A stretch of DNA of 64,000 nucleotides, taken from an uncultured Gammaproteobacteria bacterium (GTDB lineage Bacteria; Pseudomonadota; Gammaproteobacteria; Pseudomonadales; Porticoccaceae). The translations under genes and the position numbers were made by a program. The stretch spans positions 62,001-126,000 of the forward strand of contig CAJXQR010000009.1 in NCBI GenBank assembly GCA_913058345.1. Direction: 5' to 3'. Each line of letters starts with the position of its first letter. Position 1 is the first letter of the stretch. The notes under the pieces were generated by a model. The model was not told the origin of the DNA and made no database searches. It was given only the letters and a program-made list of their open reading frames with translations. Below are positions 1 to 7,503 of this stretch, piece by piece.

Positions 1-584
1 GCTTATTATCTCTCGATAGCATCGCCTCGCTGCTGCGCCGTAACTCTGATTCTGTTGTCTGTGTGGACGAAGCCTATATTGATTTTGGTGGCGAAAGTGC
101 CATTAGCCTGGTTGATGCGTTTGATAACTTGTTAGTGATTCAAACCTTGTCGAAGTCACGCTCGCTGGCGGGCCTGAGGCTGGGTTTTGCCATTGGTCAC
201 CCGACGTTAATCGAAGCGCTCGAGCGTATTAAGAATAGCTTTAACTCCTACCCTGTGAGTCGTCTGGCTATTGCCGGTGGGGTTGCCGCGTTTGCCGATG
301 AGGATTATTTCCAGAAGACCTGTACGGCGGTCATTGCCAGTCGTGTGACGCTGGTTGACGCGTTTGAAAAACTGGGTTTTGAAGTGATTCCTTCGGCCGC
401 GAATTTTGTCCTGGCACGTCACCCCGACTACAAGGGTGAGTATTTAATGTCGGCTCTGAGAGAACGCAATATTATTGTGCGCCACTTTGGCGCTGAGCGT
501 ATCGAGCAATTTTTACGTATCACTGTCGGCACGCCGCAACAAAATACTTTGCTGCTTGCGGCCCTGAAAGACATTATTGTCTGA
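1..584 (+). CDS. hisC: Histidinol-phosphate aminotransferase, C-terminal part (5' truncated by window edge)
   Basis: PLP-dependent aminotransferase of histidine biosynthesis that interconverts histidinol phosphate and imidazole-acetol phosphate in the cytoplasm. The open frame runs in from the left edge (reading from base 3) and ends at TGA 582-584, giving the last 193 residues. Visible are the DEAYIDF segment that contacts PLP and the [10 protein letters not shown] segment, whose Lys (codon 152-154) should be the Schiff-base lysine, plus the usual C-terminal small domain. A GTG at 63 is only an internal codon. hisC next to an AlgW-type protease matches the Pseudomonas order (hisC1-algW). The start lies outside the window. 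Confidence 0.93.
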   Translation, partial: LLSLDSIASLLRRNSDSVVCVDEAYIDFGGESAISLVDAFDNLLVIQTLSKSRSLAGLRLGFAIGHPTLIEALERIKNSFNSYPVSRLAIAGGVAAFADEDYFQKTCTAVIASRVTLVDAFEKLGFEVIPSAANFVLARHPDYKGEYLMSALRERNIIVRHFGAERIEQFLRITVGTPQQNTLLLAALKDIIV

Positions 585-605
585 GCTTAGTTTTGGATCG
601 GGCTT

Positions 606-1742
606 TCAGCTCTCTGGGCGAATCCCCGCGATAGCTTTAATCGTCAACCAGATATCTTTGCGAATAATCCGTAGCTCTATGGGGTCGCCTGGTGCCATAT
701 CGGCAATCAGGTTGATTTCACTGGAGCCGTCACTGACCGCCTGACCGTTGATATGAGTAATGATGTCACCGGGTTGTAGGCCGCTATTGTAGGCTGGCCC
801 ATAGATCGGCACGGCGGTGATAATGAGGGCCGAAGGTGGAGAGAGTTCAAGCTGGGAGGCGATGGAGGGCGATAACTGCTGCACTTCAACACCCAGCCAG
901 CCGCGAATAACACGGCCGTGGGTGATGATGTCATCGAGCACCTTAATGGCCATTTCTGTGGGGATGGCAAAGCCGATACCGACAAAAGATGTTTCATTCA
1001 AGGTTGCTGAATTAATGCCGACCAGATTGCCGTAGGCGTCGATCAGTGCGCCACCAGAGTTACCGGGGTTAATTGCAGCGTCAGTTTGAAGATAATTTTC
1101 GTAGCGATTTAAACTCAGGCCGCTGCGCCCGGTGGCGCTGATAATGCCCTGAGAAACCGACTGACCGATGCCAAAGGGATTGCCTATTGCCAATACAATA
1201 TCGCCGACCTCTGGCTTGGCCTGGCTCTCTTCGCTGGCTCGAGGGATGGCTTTGAGTTGGTCGAGATCTATTTTCAATACCGCGAGGTCGGAATCTCTGT
1301 CTGTGCCGACAATATTCGCTTTCGCTTCGCGGCCATCGTAAAGCAGGGCAACGATTTCTTCGGCCTCTGAGACCACATGATTGTTGGTGAGAATAAAGCC
1401 TCGCTCATCGACAATTACGCCGGAACCGAGAGAGGATTCCATCCGTTGTCGCTGGGGCATGTTACTGCCGCCAATAAAGCGTTGGAAAACGGGGTCGTTT
1501 GCGAGAGGGTGGCTGACGCGAGAGCGGGTGTAGATATTCACCACTGACGGGGCCGCTCTGTGTACGGCGGGGGCGTAAGAGGTGACCACGCCGGGACTGT
1601 GGCTCTGAGTCACCGTGGCAACGATGGGGTTTTGCGTTGATGTCGCACCGTTGCGGATAACCTGCGGGAATAGCACCGTGACGATAGCCGCAATGATAAG
1701 GCCAAGTAGGGTTGGCCAGCCGAAATATCGTAATAGTTGCAA
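606..1742 (-). CDS. algW: Membrane-anchored periplasmic serine protease, AlgW/DegS type
   Basis: Site-1 protease of the envelope-stress response; in this family it cleaves the anti-sigma factor (MucA/RseA) after sensing misfolded outer-membrane proteins through its PDZ domain. The 378 residues comprise an N-terminal membrane anchor (about 5-27), a trypsin-like domain with the His122-Asp152-Ser229 triad (NNHVVS, DRDSDLAV, NPGNSGGAL) and one PDZ domain (about 275-370). A single PDZ and an uncleaved anchor separate it from DegP/DegQ. It is convergent with hisC, only 21 bases away. Whether the target here is a MucA or RseA homologue cannot be told from this window. Confidence 0.9.
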   Translation of the reverse strand: MQLLRYFGWPTLLGLIIAAIVTVLFPQVIRNGATSTQNPIVATVTQSHSPGVVTSYAPAVHRAAPSVVNIYTRSRVSHPLANDPVFQRFIGGSNMPQRQRMESSLGSGVIVDERGFILTNNHVVSEAEEIVALLYDGREAKANIVGTDRDSDLAVLKIDLDQLKAIPRASEESQAKPEVGDIVLAIGNPFGIGQSVSQGIISATGRSGLSLNRYENYLQTDAAINPGNSGGALIDAYGNLVGINSATLNETSFVGIGFAIPTEMAIKVLDDIITHGRVIRGWLGVEVQQLSPSIASQLELSPPSALIITAVPIYGPAYNSGLQPGDIITHINGQAVSDGSSEINLIADMAPGDPIELRIIRKDIWLTIKAIAGIRPES

Positions 1743-1900
1743 GGTCTAAGATCCGCTGCTAGTTTCTTATGCGTTGGTGCTATTATGCCACACTCTGGAA
1801 CGACTCTGCCTGCGATGACTGGAGGCGGGCGTGAAACAGCTTCCAGGCCGCAGCGTGATATGTTGAAGCGGCAGTAATTAGCAACTAATGGAGTGAAAAT

Positions 1901-3118
1901 ATGAGTGGTCTTGTAAATCCCCACGGCAGTGATGTTCTACTACCTTTGTTATTGGAAGGTGAGGCGCTGGCAACGGCGAAGGCTCGGGCAGAAAGCCTGC
2001 CTAAAGTGATGCTGGCCTCCCGCGAGGTAGGCGACCTGATTATGCTCGGCATCGGTGGGTTTACACCACTTGACGGTTTTATGGGTCAGGCGGACTGGCA
2101 GGGTGTCTGCGATAACATGCATATGGCCAACGGCTTATTCTGGCCAATTCCCATCACCCTGTCCGTTGATCAGGCTCAGGCCGATGAGCTGGCATTAGGC
2201 GCCGAAGTTGCCCTGATTGACGGTGAAACCGATGAGCTGATGGGCGTGCTGACAATTTCTGAAAAATACAGCATTGATAAAGCCCATGAGTGCCAGCAAG
2301 TGTTTACGACCACCGATCCAGCTCACCCTGGCGTTGCTATGGTGATGAGCCAGGGTGATGTCAATTTGGCGGGCAAGGTTGAGGTCTTTTCCCAGGGCGA
2401 TTTTCCGAGCAAATACGATGGTGTTTATATGACGCCGACGCAAACTCGCGAATTATTTGCGGCGAAGGGGTGGTCGACTATTGCCGCTTTCCAAACTCGT
2501 AATCCGATGCACCGCTCCCACGAATATCTGGCGAAAATTGCCATCGAAATTTGTGATGGCGTGATGGTTCATTCTCTGCTCGGTAAGTTGAAGCCGGGGG
2601 ATATTCCCGCTGAAGTGCGTCAGGAGGCGATCGGCACTTTGATCGACAACTATTTTGTTGATAATACTGTCGTGCAGTCGGGTTATCCGCTCGATATGCG
2701 CTATGCCGGCCCCCGCGAAGCATTGTTGCACGCATTATTTCGTCAAAACTACGGTTGTACCCATTTGATTGTTGGCCGCGATCACGCTGGCGTTGGCGAT
2801 TATTACGGGCCCTTCGATGCCCATCATATTTTTGACGATATCCCCAAAGATGCAATGGAAACCGTACCCTTAAAAATCGATTGGACGTTCTGGTGTAATC
2901 GCTGTGAGACGATGGCGTCGATGCGTACTTGCCCCCATGGTGCTGATGATCGTGTGTTAGTGTCGGGCACCAAGTTACGTAAGGCTTTGTCGGAAGGTGG
3001 AGAGGTTGAGGATAATTTTTCTCGCCCCGAAGTGCTGGATGTTTTGCGGAGATACTATGCGAGCTTGAGCGATGAGGACAATGTTGAGGTGAAGCTGTCG
3101 GGCCACTCTGCCGCTTAG
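1901..3118 (+). CDS. sat: Sulfate adenylyltransferase, single-chain (ATP sulfurylase)
   Basis: Makes adenosine 5'-phosphosulfate from ATP and sulfate. The 405 residues fit the homo-oligomeric Sat family: N-terminal PUA-like domain, catalytic motif [12 protein letters not shown] (198-209), GRDHAG (292-297), and a Cys-rich zinc site near 332-346 (CNRC ... CPH). No APS-kinase domain is fused; cysC lies separately at 55779. ATG at 1901 follows an AATGGAGTG ribosome site. This is unrelated to the GTP-activated CysD/CysN enzyme that Pseudomonas encodes in about this neighbourhood. Sat homologues serve both assimilation and sulfur oxidation; with no dsr, sox or apr genes nearby, assimilation is the more likely role. 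Confidence 0.93.
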   Translation: MSGLVNPHGSDVLLPLLLEGEALATAKARAESLPKVMLASREVGDLIMLGIGGFTPLDGFMGQADWQGVCDNMHMANGLFWPIPITLSVDQAQADELALGAEVALIDGETDELMGVLTISEKYSIDKAHECQQVFTTTDPAHPGVAMVMSQGDVNLAGKVEVFSQGDFPSKYDGVYMTPTQTRELFAAKGWSTIAAFQTRNPMHRSHEYLAKIAIEICDGVMVHSLLGKLKPGDIPAEVRQEAIGTLIDNYFVDNTVVQSGYPLDMRYAGPREALLHALFRQNYGCTHLIVGRDHAGVGDYYGPFDAHHIFDDIPKDAMETVPLKIDWTFWCNRCETMASMRTCPHGADDRVLVSGTKLRKALSEGGEVEDNFSRPEVLDVLRRYYASLSDEDNVEVKLSGHSAA

Positions 3119-3130
3119 CTCTTTACCTGT

Positions 3131-3170
3131 AACCTAAAAAAGCCGGGTACTGTCCCGGCTTTTTTAGGTT
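3131..3170. terminator. Bidirectional rho-independent terminator between sat and zapG
   Basis: A perfect 17-base inverted repeat (arms 3131-3147 and 3154-3170, 6-base loop) with a GC core flanked by an A-run on one side and a T-run on the other, sitting 12 bases after the sat stop and 18 before the end of the convergent zapG. It should work in both directions. Confidence 0.9.
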
Positions 3171-3188
3171 GTGCCACCCCAATTCGAG

Positions 3189-3689
3189 TTAAACGACCTT
3201 GGTCGTCGGGTCTTCTTCGTTGTCGTCTGTTTCTTCTTTGGCTTGATCTACCGCACTGGATCTGTTTTTCTCCAGGCCATAGTTTTCGTCCAGCACACCG
3301 TTGATGTCGGGGGTGTAGTCTTTCGGTGGTTGTGATCTGTCTATAATAATACTGTTATCGGAGGTGTGGGTAATGCCCAGGTTACCGGAACCGGCCTCAA
3401 GCAGTTTATTACTGACTTCTGGGTTGGCGAGTGTCATGGCGCTATCGGCCAGGTGTTGATGCACCTCTTTGTAACTGTGAGTGAGATTGTTGACCAGCTC
3501 CGAGGTGGTCAAGAAATGCTCTGTCACCTTGTGTTGATACGTTTTGAGTTCATCGTCTTTTTTGCGTAGCTCTTCAGTCAGTGTGTGGCGTTGCTTGGTG
3601 GCGCTAGAGAGGGTGCGACCAATGAGGGTGCCGATGACGAGACCGATGACGAGGCTAGCCAATGCAATAATGATGGGGTCTGTGGGCAC
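3189..3689 (-). CDS. zapG: ZapG/YhcB-type inner-membrane division-associated protein (DUF1043)
   Basis: Small membrane protein linked in E. coli to cell division and envelope growth. The 166 residues have one N-terminal membrane helix with glycines (IALASLVIGLVIGTLIGRTL), a coiled-coil stretch (about 30-100) and an acidic, low-complexity tail, as in DUF1043. The frame stays open upstream to 3977, but homology begins at PTDPIIIAL. The GTG at 3689-3687, preceded by AGGAAG at good spacing, is the likely start, and this removes the overlap with the divergent hydrolase gene. Proximity to zapE and a DegS-type protease matches E. coli gene order. Confidence 0.82.
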   Translation of the reverse strand: MPTDPIIIALASLVIGLVIGTLIGRTLSSATKQRHTLTEELRKKDDELKTYQHKVTEHFLTTSELVNNLTHSYKEVHQHLADSAMTLANPEVSNKLLEAGSGNLGITHTSDNSIIIDRSQPPKDYTPDINGVLDENYGLEKNRSSAVDQAKEETDDNEEDPTTKVV

Positions 3690-3842
3690 GCTGGTACTTC
3701 CTATAGTAGTTGGAATAGGTGGAGATTCTATCTTGAACAGCCCGCAGGTTGAATAGCTGGGCGATGAATATTTATCATTGTCCAGCTGGCAAGAGCGGCG
3801 GGCTGATGTTGAGTGGAAGAGATGGAGGTTGAATTGAGAACA

Positions 3843-4487
3843 ATGGGTAAAAAAAAGCCAGTAACAATAGCCGGTGCAGCGGGCCAGATTGAAGCATTGT
3901 TGGAAGAAGGCCAGGGTGGTGGTCTCTTCAGTTGTAGTGGTTATGTGGCGGTAATCTGTCATCCCCACCCACTGCACGGCGGCACTATGAATAATAAGGT
4001 AGTGTCGACACTGGTGAGAGTCTATCGCGAGCTGGGTATTACTTCGCTACGCTTTAATTTTCGTGGAGTGGGTAACAGCGAGGGCGAGCACGACGAGGCG
4101 CGGGGCGAGGTGGATGATCTTTGCTGTGTCAGCGAGTGGCTGTTGGCTGAGTACCCCGAGAGCCAATTATTGCTTGCAGGCTTTTCCTTTGGTTCAGCCA
4201 TTGTCGCCTCCGCCAGCGAGCGTATACCGGTGGCGCATATGATTCTAGTTGCACCTCCAGTGGCGCGTTACAGCTATGCCTCTCAAGGTGCTTTTGCTTG
4301 TCCGGTGGCGGTGGTTCTCGGTGGGCAGGATGAGTTGGTGGAGGCTAAGACGACGCTGGCCTGGCTGACATCCCACGGTTGCGCCACCGAGACGATTGTT
4401 ATTCCCGAAGCGAGCCACTTCTTTCACGGGCAGTTGAACAACCTGCGTGAAAAGCTGGGCGCACAGCTGAGTGCCTTCTTATCTTAA
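3843..4487 (+). CDS. Alpha/beta hydrolase of the COG2945 type
   Basis: Predicted cytoplasmic serine hydrolase with unknown substrate. It shows HPHPLHGGTMNN near the N-terminus, FRGVGNSEG (oxyanion region), the nucleophile elbow GFSFGS, an acid in GGQDELV and the catalytic His in EASHFFHG, all in the expected order. About 214 residues is normal for this compact family. Possible starts are GTG 3813, ATG 3822 and ATG 3843; I prefer 3843 because homology begins right after it, although the ribosome site is not decisive. Divergent from zapG and upstream of zapE. The family is conserved next to zapE in several gammaproteobacteria, but no function follows from that. Confidence 0.82.
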   Translation: MGKKKPVTIAGAAGQIEALLEEGQGGGLFSCSGYVAVICHPHPLHGGTMNNKVVSTLVRVYRELGITSLRFNFRGVGNSEGEHDEARGEVDDLCCVSEWLLAEYPESQLLLAGFSFGSAIVASASERIPVAHMILVAPPVARYSYASQGAFACPVAVVLGGQDELVEAKTTLAWLTSHGCATETIVIPEASHFFHGQLNNLREKLGAQLSAFLS

Positions 4488-4612
4488 CAGCGTCGGCGTC
4501 ATAGATAAGTGCGGACTGCTTGCGCACCTTGCTCAGCACGAGTAGAGTGGCCGCGCTTAAGATATATCGTCTTTCACTTCTATCACCCCTAACGACAGTC
4601 AGCGCTGAATCG

Positions 4613-5722
4613 ATGCCCTTTTCGCCCCTACAACGTTATGAGAAAGATTTACTGCAGGATGATTTTGTTGCGGATGCAGCGCAGCGACTGGCTGTAGAGA
4701 AACTCCAGTCGGTCTATGAAAGGTTAGTTGCCGCAGGCGAGGAGAAGGAAAAAGTCGGCTTGCTGGATCGTCTGCGGGGTCGCCAGCTGCGTAAGCGCCC
4801 CGTTAAAGGCTTGTACTTTTGGGGTGGCGTGGGGCGCGGTAAAACCTACCTGATGGACAGCTTTTACGAAAGTCTGCCTTTTGAGCAGAAAATGCGGGTG
4901 CACTTTCATCGCTTTATGCGCCGTGTACACCGCGATCTGGTCGCATGCAATGGCGTGAAAAATCCTCTAGAGGAAGTGGCGGCGGGCATTGCCAGAGAGG
5001 CGCGGGTGATTTGTTTTGACGAGTTTTTCGTTTCTGATATCACTGATGCGATGATATTGGGCGGTTTAATGGAGCTGCTCTTTGCCGAGGGCGTCACATT
5101 GGTCGCGACGTCAAATATCCTGCCTGACAACCTTTACACCAATGGACTACAACGTCAGCGTTTTTTGCCAGTGATTGCGCTGCTTAAACAACACTGTGAT
5201 GTAGTGAATGTCGATAGTGGCACCGATTACCGACTGCGCGCCCTGGAACAGGCTGAGCTCTATCACTCGCCCCTGGGTGAGCAGGCTGAGATTTCCCTGC
5301 AGCGCACCTTTGATAGTCTGGTGCCGACGCGAGAGGAAGTGCGCGAAGGTGTTGCTCTGGAGGTGGAGGGGCGCGATATCCCCTGCCGTTTTGTTGGTGA
5401 AGACGTGGCCTGGTTTGACTTTATGGCTTTGTGTGATGGGCCGCGCAGCCAGAATGACTATATAGAGCTGGCCCGGGAGTTTCACGCGGTGTTGGTTAGC
5501 GATGTGCCTCAGTTGGGTCGCGACAGCGAGGATCAGGCACGGCGTTTTATTAGCCTAATTGATGAGTTTTACGATCGCAATGTGAAGTTGGCGATGTCAG
5601 TCGCTGTGCCCCTCGATGCTTTATACGGTGGCGGCAATTTGGCCTTTGAATTTGAGCGCACTTTAAGCCGCTTGCTAGAAATGCAATCTCATAATTATCT
5701 AGCGCGTGCTCATCGGCCATGA
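4613..5722 (+). CDS. zapE: ZapE, AFG1-family cell-division ATPase
   Basis: P-loop ATPase that in E. coli associates with the division ring and influences Z-ring stability under stress. Walker A is GGVGRGKT (71-78), followed by HFHRFMRRVH and the Walker B-like VICFDEFFV, then LVATSNILPDNLY, all typical of AFG1/ZapE. The frame opens at 4520, but the first 31 codons resemble no family member; ATG 4613 starts at MPFSPLQRYEKDL, which lines up with E. coli ZapE. This gives 369 residues, the family length. The ribosome site before 4613 is weak. Its place just upstream of rplM-rpsI is conserved in gammaproteobacteria. Confidence 0.92.
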   Translation: MPFSPLQRYEKDLLQDDFVADAAQRLAVEKLQSVYERLVAAGEEKEKVGLLDRLRGRQLRKRPVKGLYFWGGVGRGKTYLMDSFYESLPFEQKMRVHFHRFMRRVHRDLVACNGVKNPLEEVAAGIAREARVICFDEFFVSDITDAMILGGLMELLFAEGVTLVATSNILPDNLYTNGLQRQRFLPVIALLKQHCDVVNVDSGTDYRLRALEQAELYHSPLGEQAEISLQRTFDSLVPTREEVREGVALEVEGRDIPCRFVGEDVAWFDFMALCDGPRSQNDYIELAREFHAVLVSDVPQLGRDSEDQARRFISLIDEFYDRNVKLAMSVAVPLDALYGGGNLAFEFERTLSRLLEMQSHNYLARAHRP

Positions 5723-5771
5723 AAGCGCCAGCATTTTAGACAGGTTTCTTAGCTAAACAAACAATCTCTGC

Positions 5772-5800
5772 TTGAACTTCCTCTCGGGCATCGGTAGAAT
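5772..5800 (+). promoter_or_regulatory. Sigma-70 promoter for rplM-rpsI
   Basis: TTGAAC (5772-5777) and TAGAAT (5795-5800) are separated by 17 bases, close to consensus. Start of transcription is expected near 5807, about 38 bases before the L13 start codon. Confidence 0.75.
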
Positions 5801-5821
5801 TCGCGCTCTTTTCTGGGAGCC

Positions 5822-5835
5822 ACCTGATTTCAGGT
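5822..5835 (+). promoter_or_regulatory. Small hairpin over the rplM ribosome-binding site
   Basis: ACCTGATTTCAGGT is self-complementary (5-6 base pairs), and its 3' arm contains the AGGT Shine-Dalgarno sequence of rplM, whose ATG follows at 5845. Masking of the site in the leader could allow translational control of the L13-S9 operon; this is inference from the fold alone. Confidence 0.4.
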
Positions 5836-5844
5836 AACGATTCA

Positions 5845-6273
5845 ATGAAAACATTTAGCGCCAAACCCGAAACAGTTCAGCACGATTGGTATGTCGTCGA
5901 CGCCGCCGATAAAACCTTGGGCCGACTGGCTAGTGACATTGCAATGCGTCTGCGCGGCAAGCACAAACCTGAATATACGCCCCATGTTGATACTGGTGAT
6001 TACATCGTCGTCGTCAATGCCGAAAAGGTTCGAGTTACAGGCAAGAAAGCGACTGACAAAAAGTATTACCATCACACGGGTTTCCCCGGTGGTATCAAGT
6101 CAATTAGCTTCGAAAAGTTGATCGACAAGGCACCTGAGCGTGCGCTTGAAAAAGCGGTAAAGGGCATGTTACCCAAGGGTCCGCTAGGGCGGGCAATGTA
6201 CAGTAAATTGAAAGTGTACGCTGGGGACGCGCATCCTCACGCCGCACAACAACCGCAAGCACTCAATATTTAA
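5845..6273 (+). CDS. rplM: 50S ribosomal protein L13 (uL13)
   Basis: Structural protein of the large subunit, early in its assembly. The 142 residues match the family length and carry MKTFSAKPE at the N-terminus, [12 protein letters not shown]-like [31 protein letters not shown] and [23 protein letters not shown] 5845 follows AGGTAACGATTCA. First gene of the rplM-rpsI operon with a near-consensus promoter at 5772. In Pseudomonas and E. coli this pair also precedes sspAB. Confidence 0.98.
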   Translation: MKTFSAKPETVQHDWYVVDAADKTLGRLASDIAMRLRGKHKPEYTPHVDTGDYIVVVNAEKVRVTGKKATDKKYYHHTGFPGGIKSISFEKLIDKAPERALEKAVKGMLPKGPLGRAMYSKLKVYAGDAHPHAAQQPQALNI

Positions 6274-6281
6274 CGGGACGC

Positions 6282-6677
6282 ATGACAATGGCTGAAACTT
6301 ATTACGGTACAGGTCGACGCAAGACGTCGGCTGCTCGAGTTTTTATCACTAGTGGTAGCGGTAATGTTACGATCAATGACCGTACGCTGGAGCAGTATTT
6401 TGGCCGCGAAGTGGCACGTATGATCGTTCGTCAACCCTTGGAACTGGCAGAGGCTGTCGATAAGTTTGACTTGAAAATCACAGTCAGCGGCGGTGGAAGC
6501 TTTGGTCAGGCCGGTGCTATCCGTCACGGTTTGTCACGCGCATTGCTGGCTTATGATGAAACGCTACGCACACCACTTCGTCAGGCCGGATTTTTGACGC
6601 GAGATGCTAGAGCGGTAGAGCGTAAGAAAGTGGGTCTACATAAAGCTCGCAAGCGGCCACAGTTCTCGAAACGATAA
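6282..6677 (+). CDS. rpsI: 30S ribosomal protein S9 (uS9)
   Basis: Small-subunit protein whose C-terminal tail reaches the P-site tRNA. The track frame opens at 6282 (ATGACAATG); a second ATG at 6288 gives 129 residues and begins [14 protein letters not shown], the usual N-terminus, so either may be used. The C-terminus ends in [17 protein letters not shown], the conserved basic tail with the terminal SKR. Follows rplM by 8 bases and is closed by a terminator at 6714. Confidence 0.98.
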   Translation: MTMAETYYGTGRRKTSAARVFITSGSGNVTINDRTLEQYFGREVARMIVRQPLELAEAVDKFDLKITVSGGGSFGQAGAIRHGLSRALLAYDETLRTPLRQAGFLTRDARAVERKKVGLHKARKRPQFSKR

Positions 6678-6713
6678 TTTTTGGTCGTTTTATAAAAAAA
6701 TCTGACTCTGTAA

Positions 6714-6741
6714 AAGCCCGACTTAACGTTGGGTTTTTTTT
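6714..6741 (+). terminator. Rho-independent terminator after rpsI
   Basis: Nine-base-pair stem (6714-6722 with 6728-6736, two G-U pairs, loop TTAAC) followed by an uninterrupted T-run to 6741. It separates the ribosomal-protein operon from petA. Confidence 0.75.
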
Positions 6742-6783
6742 GTTCTAAAACATGAGGTTAGCCGGGTTGGTCGCGGTTTCGGC

Positions 6784-6812
6784 TTGTAAACCCCCATGCT
6801 TTTCATTACTAT
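6784..6812 (+). promoter_or_regulatory. Candidate promoter for the bc1 operon
   Basis: TTGTAA (6784-6789), 17-base spacer, TACTAT (6807-6812), located between the rpsI terminator and petA. A start near 6819 would give a leader of about 88 bases. Hexamer match is moderate. Confidence 0.45.
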
Positions 6813-6906
6813 TACTCGCCATTTTTACCTGTGCGCGGGTACAGGATTCATCAGCTGCAAAGAATGCGGCCAATCTTTATTATTCTGCCTTTTAAGGGGA
6901 GCTCAT

Positions 6907-7503
6907 ATGAGCAATGAGGGTGTCAATCAGGGGCGTCGTCGCTTTTTGACTGCAACTACCTGCGCTGTTGGCGCAGTGGGAGCAGTGGGAGCCGCGGTGC
7001 CATTTGTCGGTTCCTGGTTTCCAAGTGCGAAAGCGAAAGCGGCTGGAGCGCCAGTACGAATCAATATTAGTCGAATTGAACCAGGTCAAATGGTTGTTGA
7101 AGAATGGCGTGGGCAGCCTGTCTATATTATTCGCCGCACTCAGCAAGCTCTCGATTCGCTAGCTAAATTGACTGGGACACTGCGCGATCCCAATTCTGAA
7201 AAATCAGATCAACCCGTTTATGTCGATCCAGTCAATAGAGCGTTGAACCCTGAATACCTGATAATGGTGGGTTTGTGTACCCACCTAGGGTGTGCTCCGA
7301 TGTACCGGCCAGATGTCGGTGCTGCCGACCTTGGTGGTGACGAGTGGCTAGGTGGATTTTTCTGCCCCTGTCATGGCTCCAAATTTGATCTCGCTGGACG
7401 TGTCTATCAAGGCGTGCCCGCACCCCTCAATCTTAAAGTACCACCTCACAGTTATGAAAGTGAAAATGTCGTGGTAATCGGTGTTGACGAGGAGAGCGCA
7501 TAA
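6907..7503 (+). CDS. petA: Ubiquinol-cytochrome c reductase, Rieske iron-sulfur subunit
   Basis: The [2Fe-2S] subunit of complex III, which takes the first electron from ubiquinol and passes it to cytochrome c1 on the periplasmic side. The 198 residues carry a twin-arginine-type N-terminus (RRRFLT at 10-15) and one membrane helix, with cluster ligands in CTHLGC (Cys124, His126, Cys129) and CPCHGS (Cys153, Cys155, His156). The frame is open from 6796, but ATG 6907 has AAGGGGAGCTCAT in front and begins at the Tat signal, so it is the start. Its stop codon overlaps the next ATG by one base (TAATG), indicating translational coupling. Confidence 0.95.
   Translation: MSNEGVNQGRRRFLTATTCAVGAVGAVGAAVPFVGSWFPSAKAKAAGAPVRINISRIEPGQMVVEEWRGQPVYIIRRTQQALDSLAKLTGTLRDPNSEKSDQPVYVDPVNRALNPEYLIMVGLCTHLGCAPMYRPDVGAADLGGDEWLGGFFCPCHGSKFDLAGRVYQGVPAPLNLKVPPHSYESENVVVIGVDEESA

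Noticed and set aside
1610-1924. 104-codon minus-strand frame upstream of the protease gene
   Set aside because: Overlaps algW start and sat start regions, low similarity to anything, no ribosome site.
3690-3977. Long N-terminal extension of the zapG frame
   Set aside because: No family similarity, overlaps the divergent hydrolase gene, and a GTG with a good ribosome site lies at 3689.
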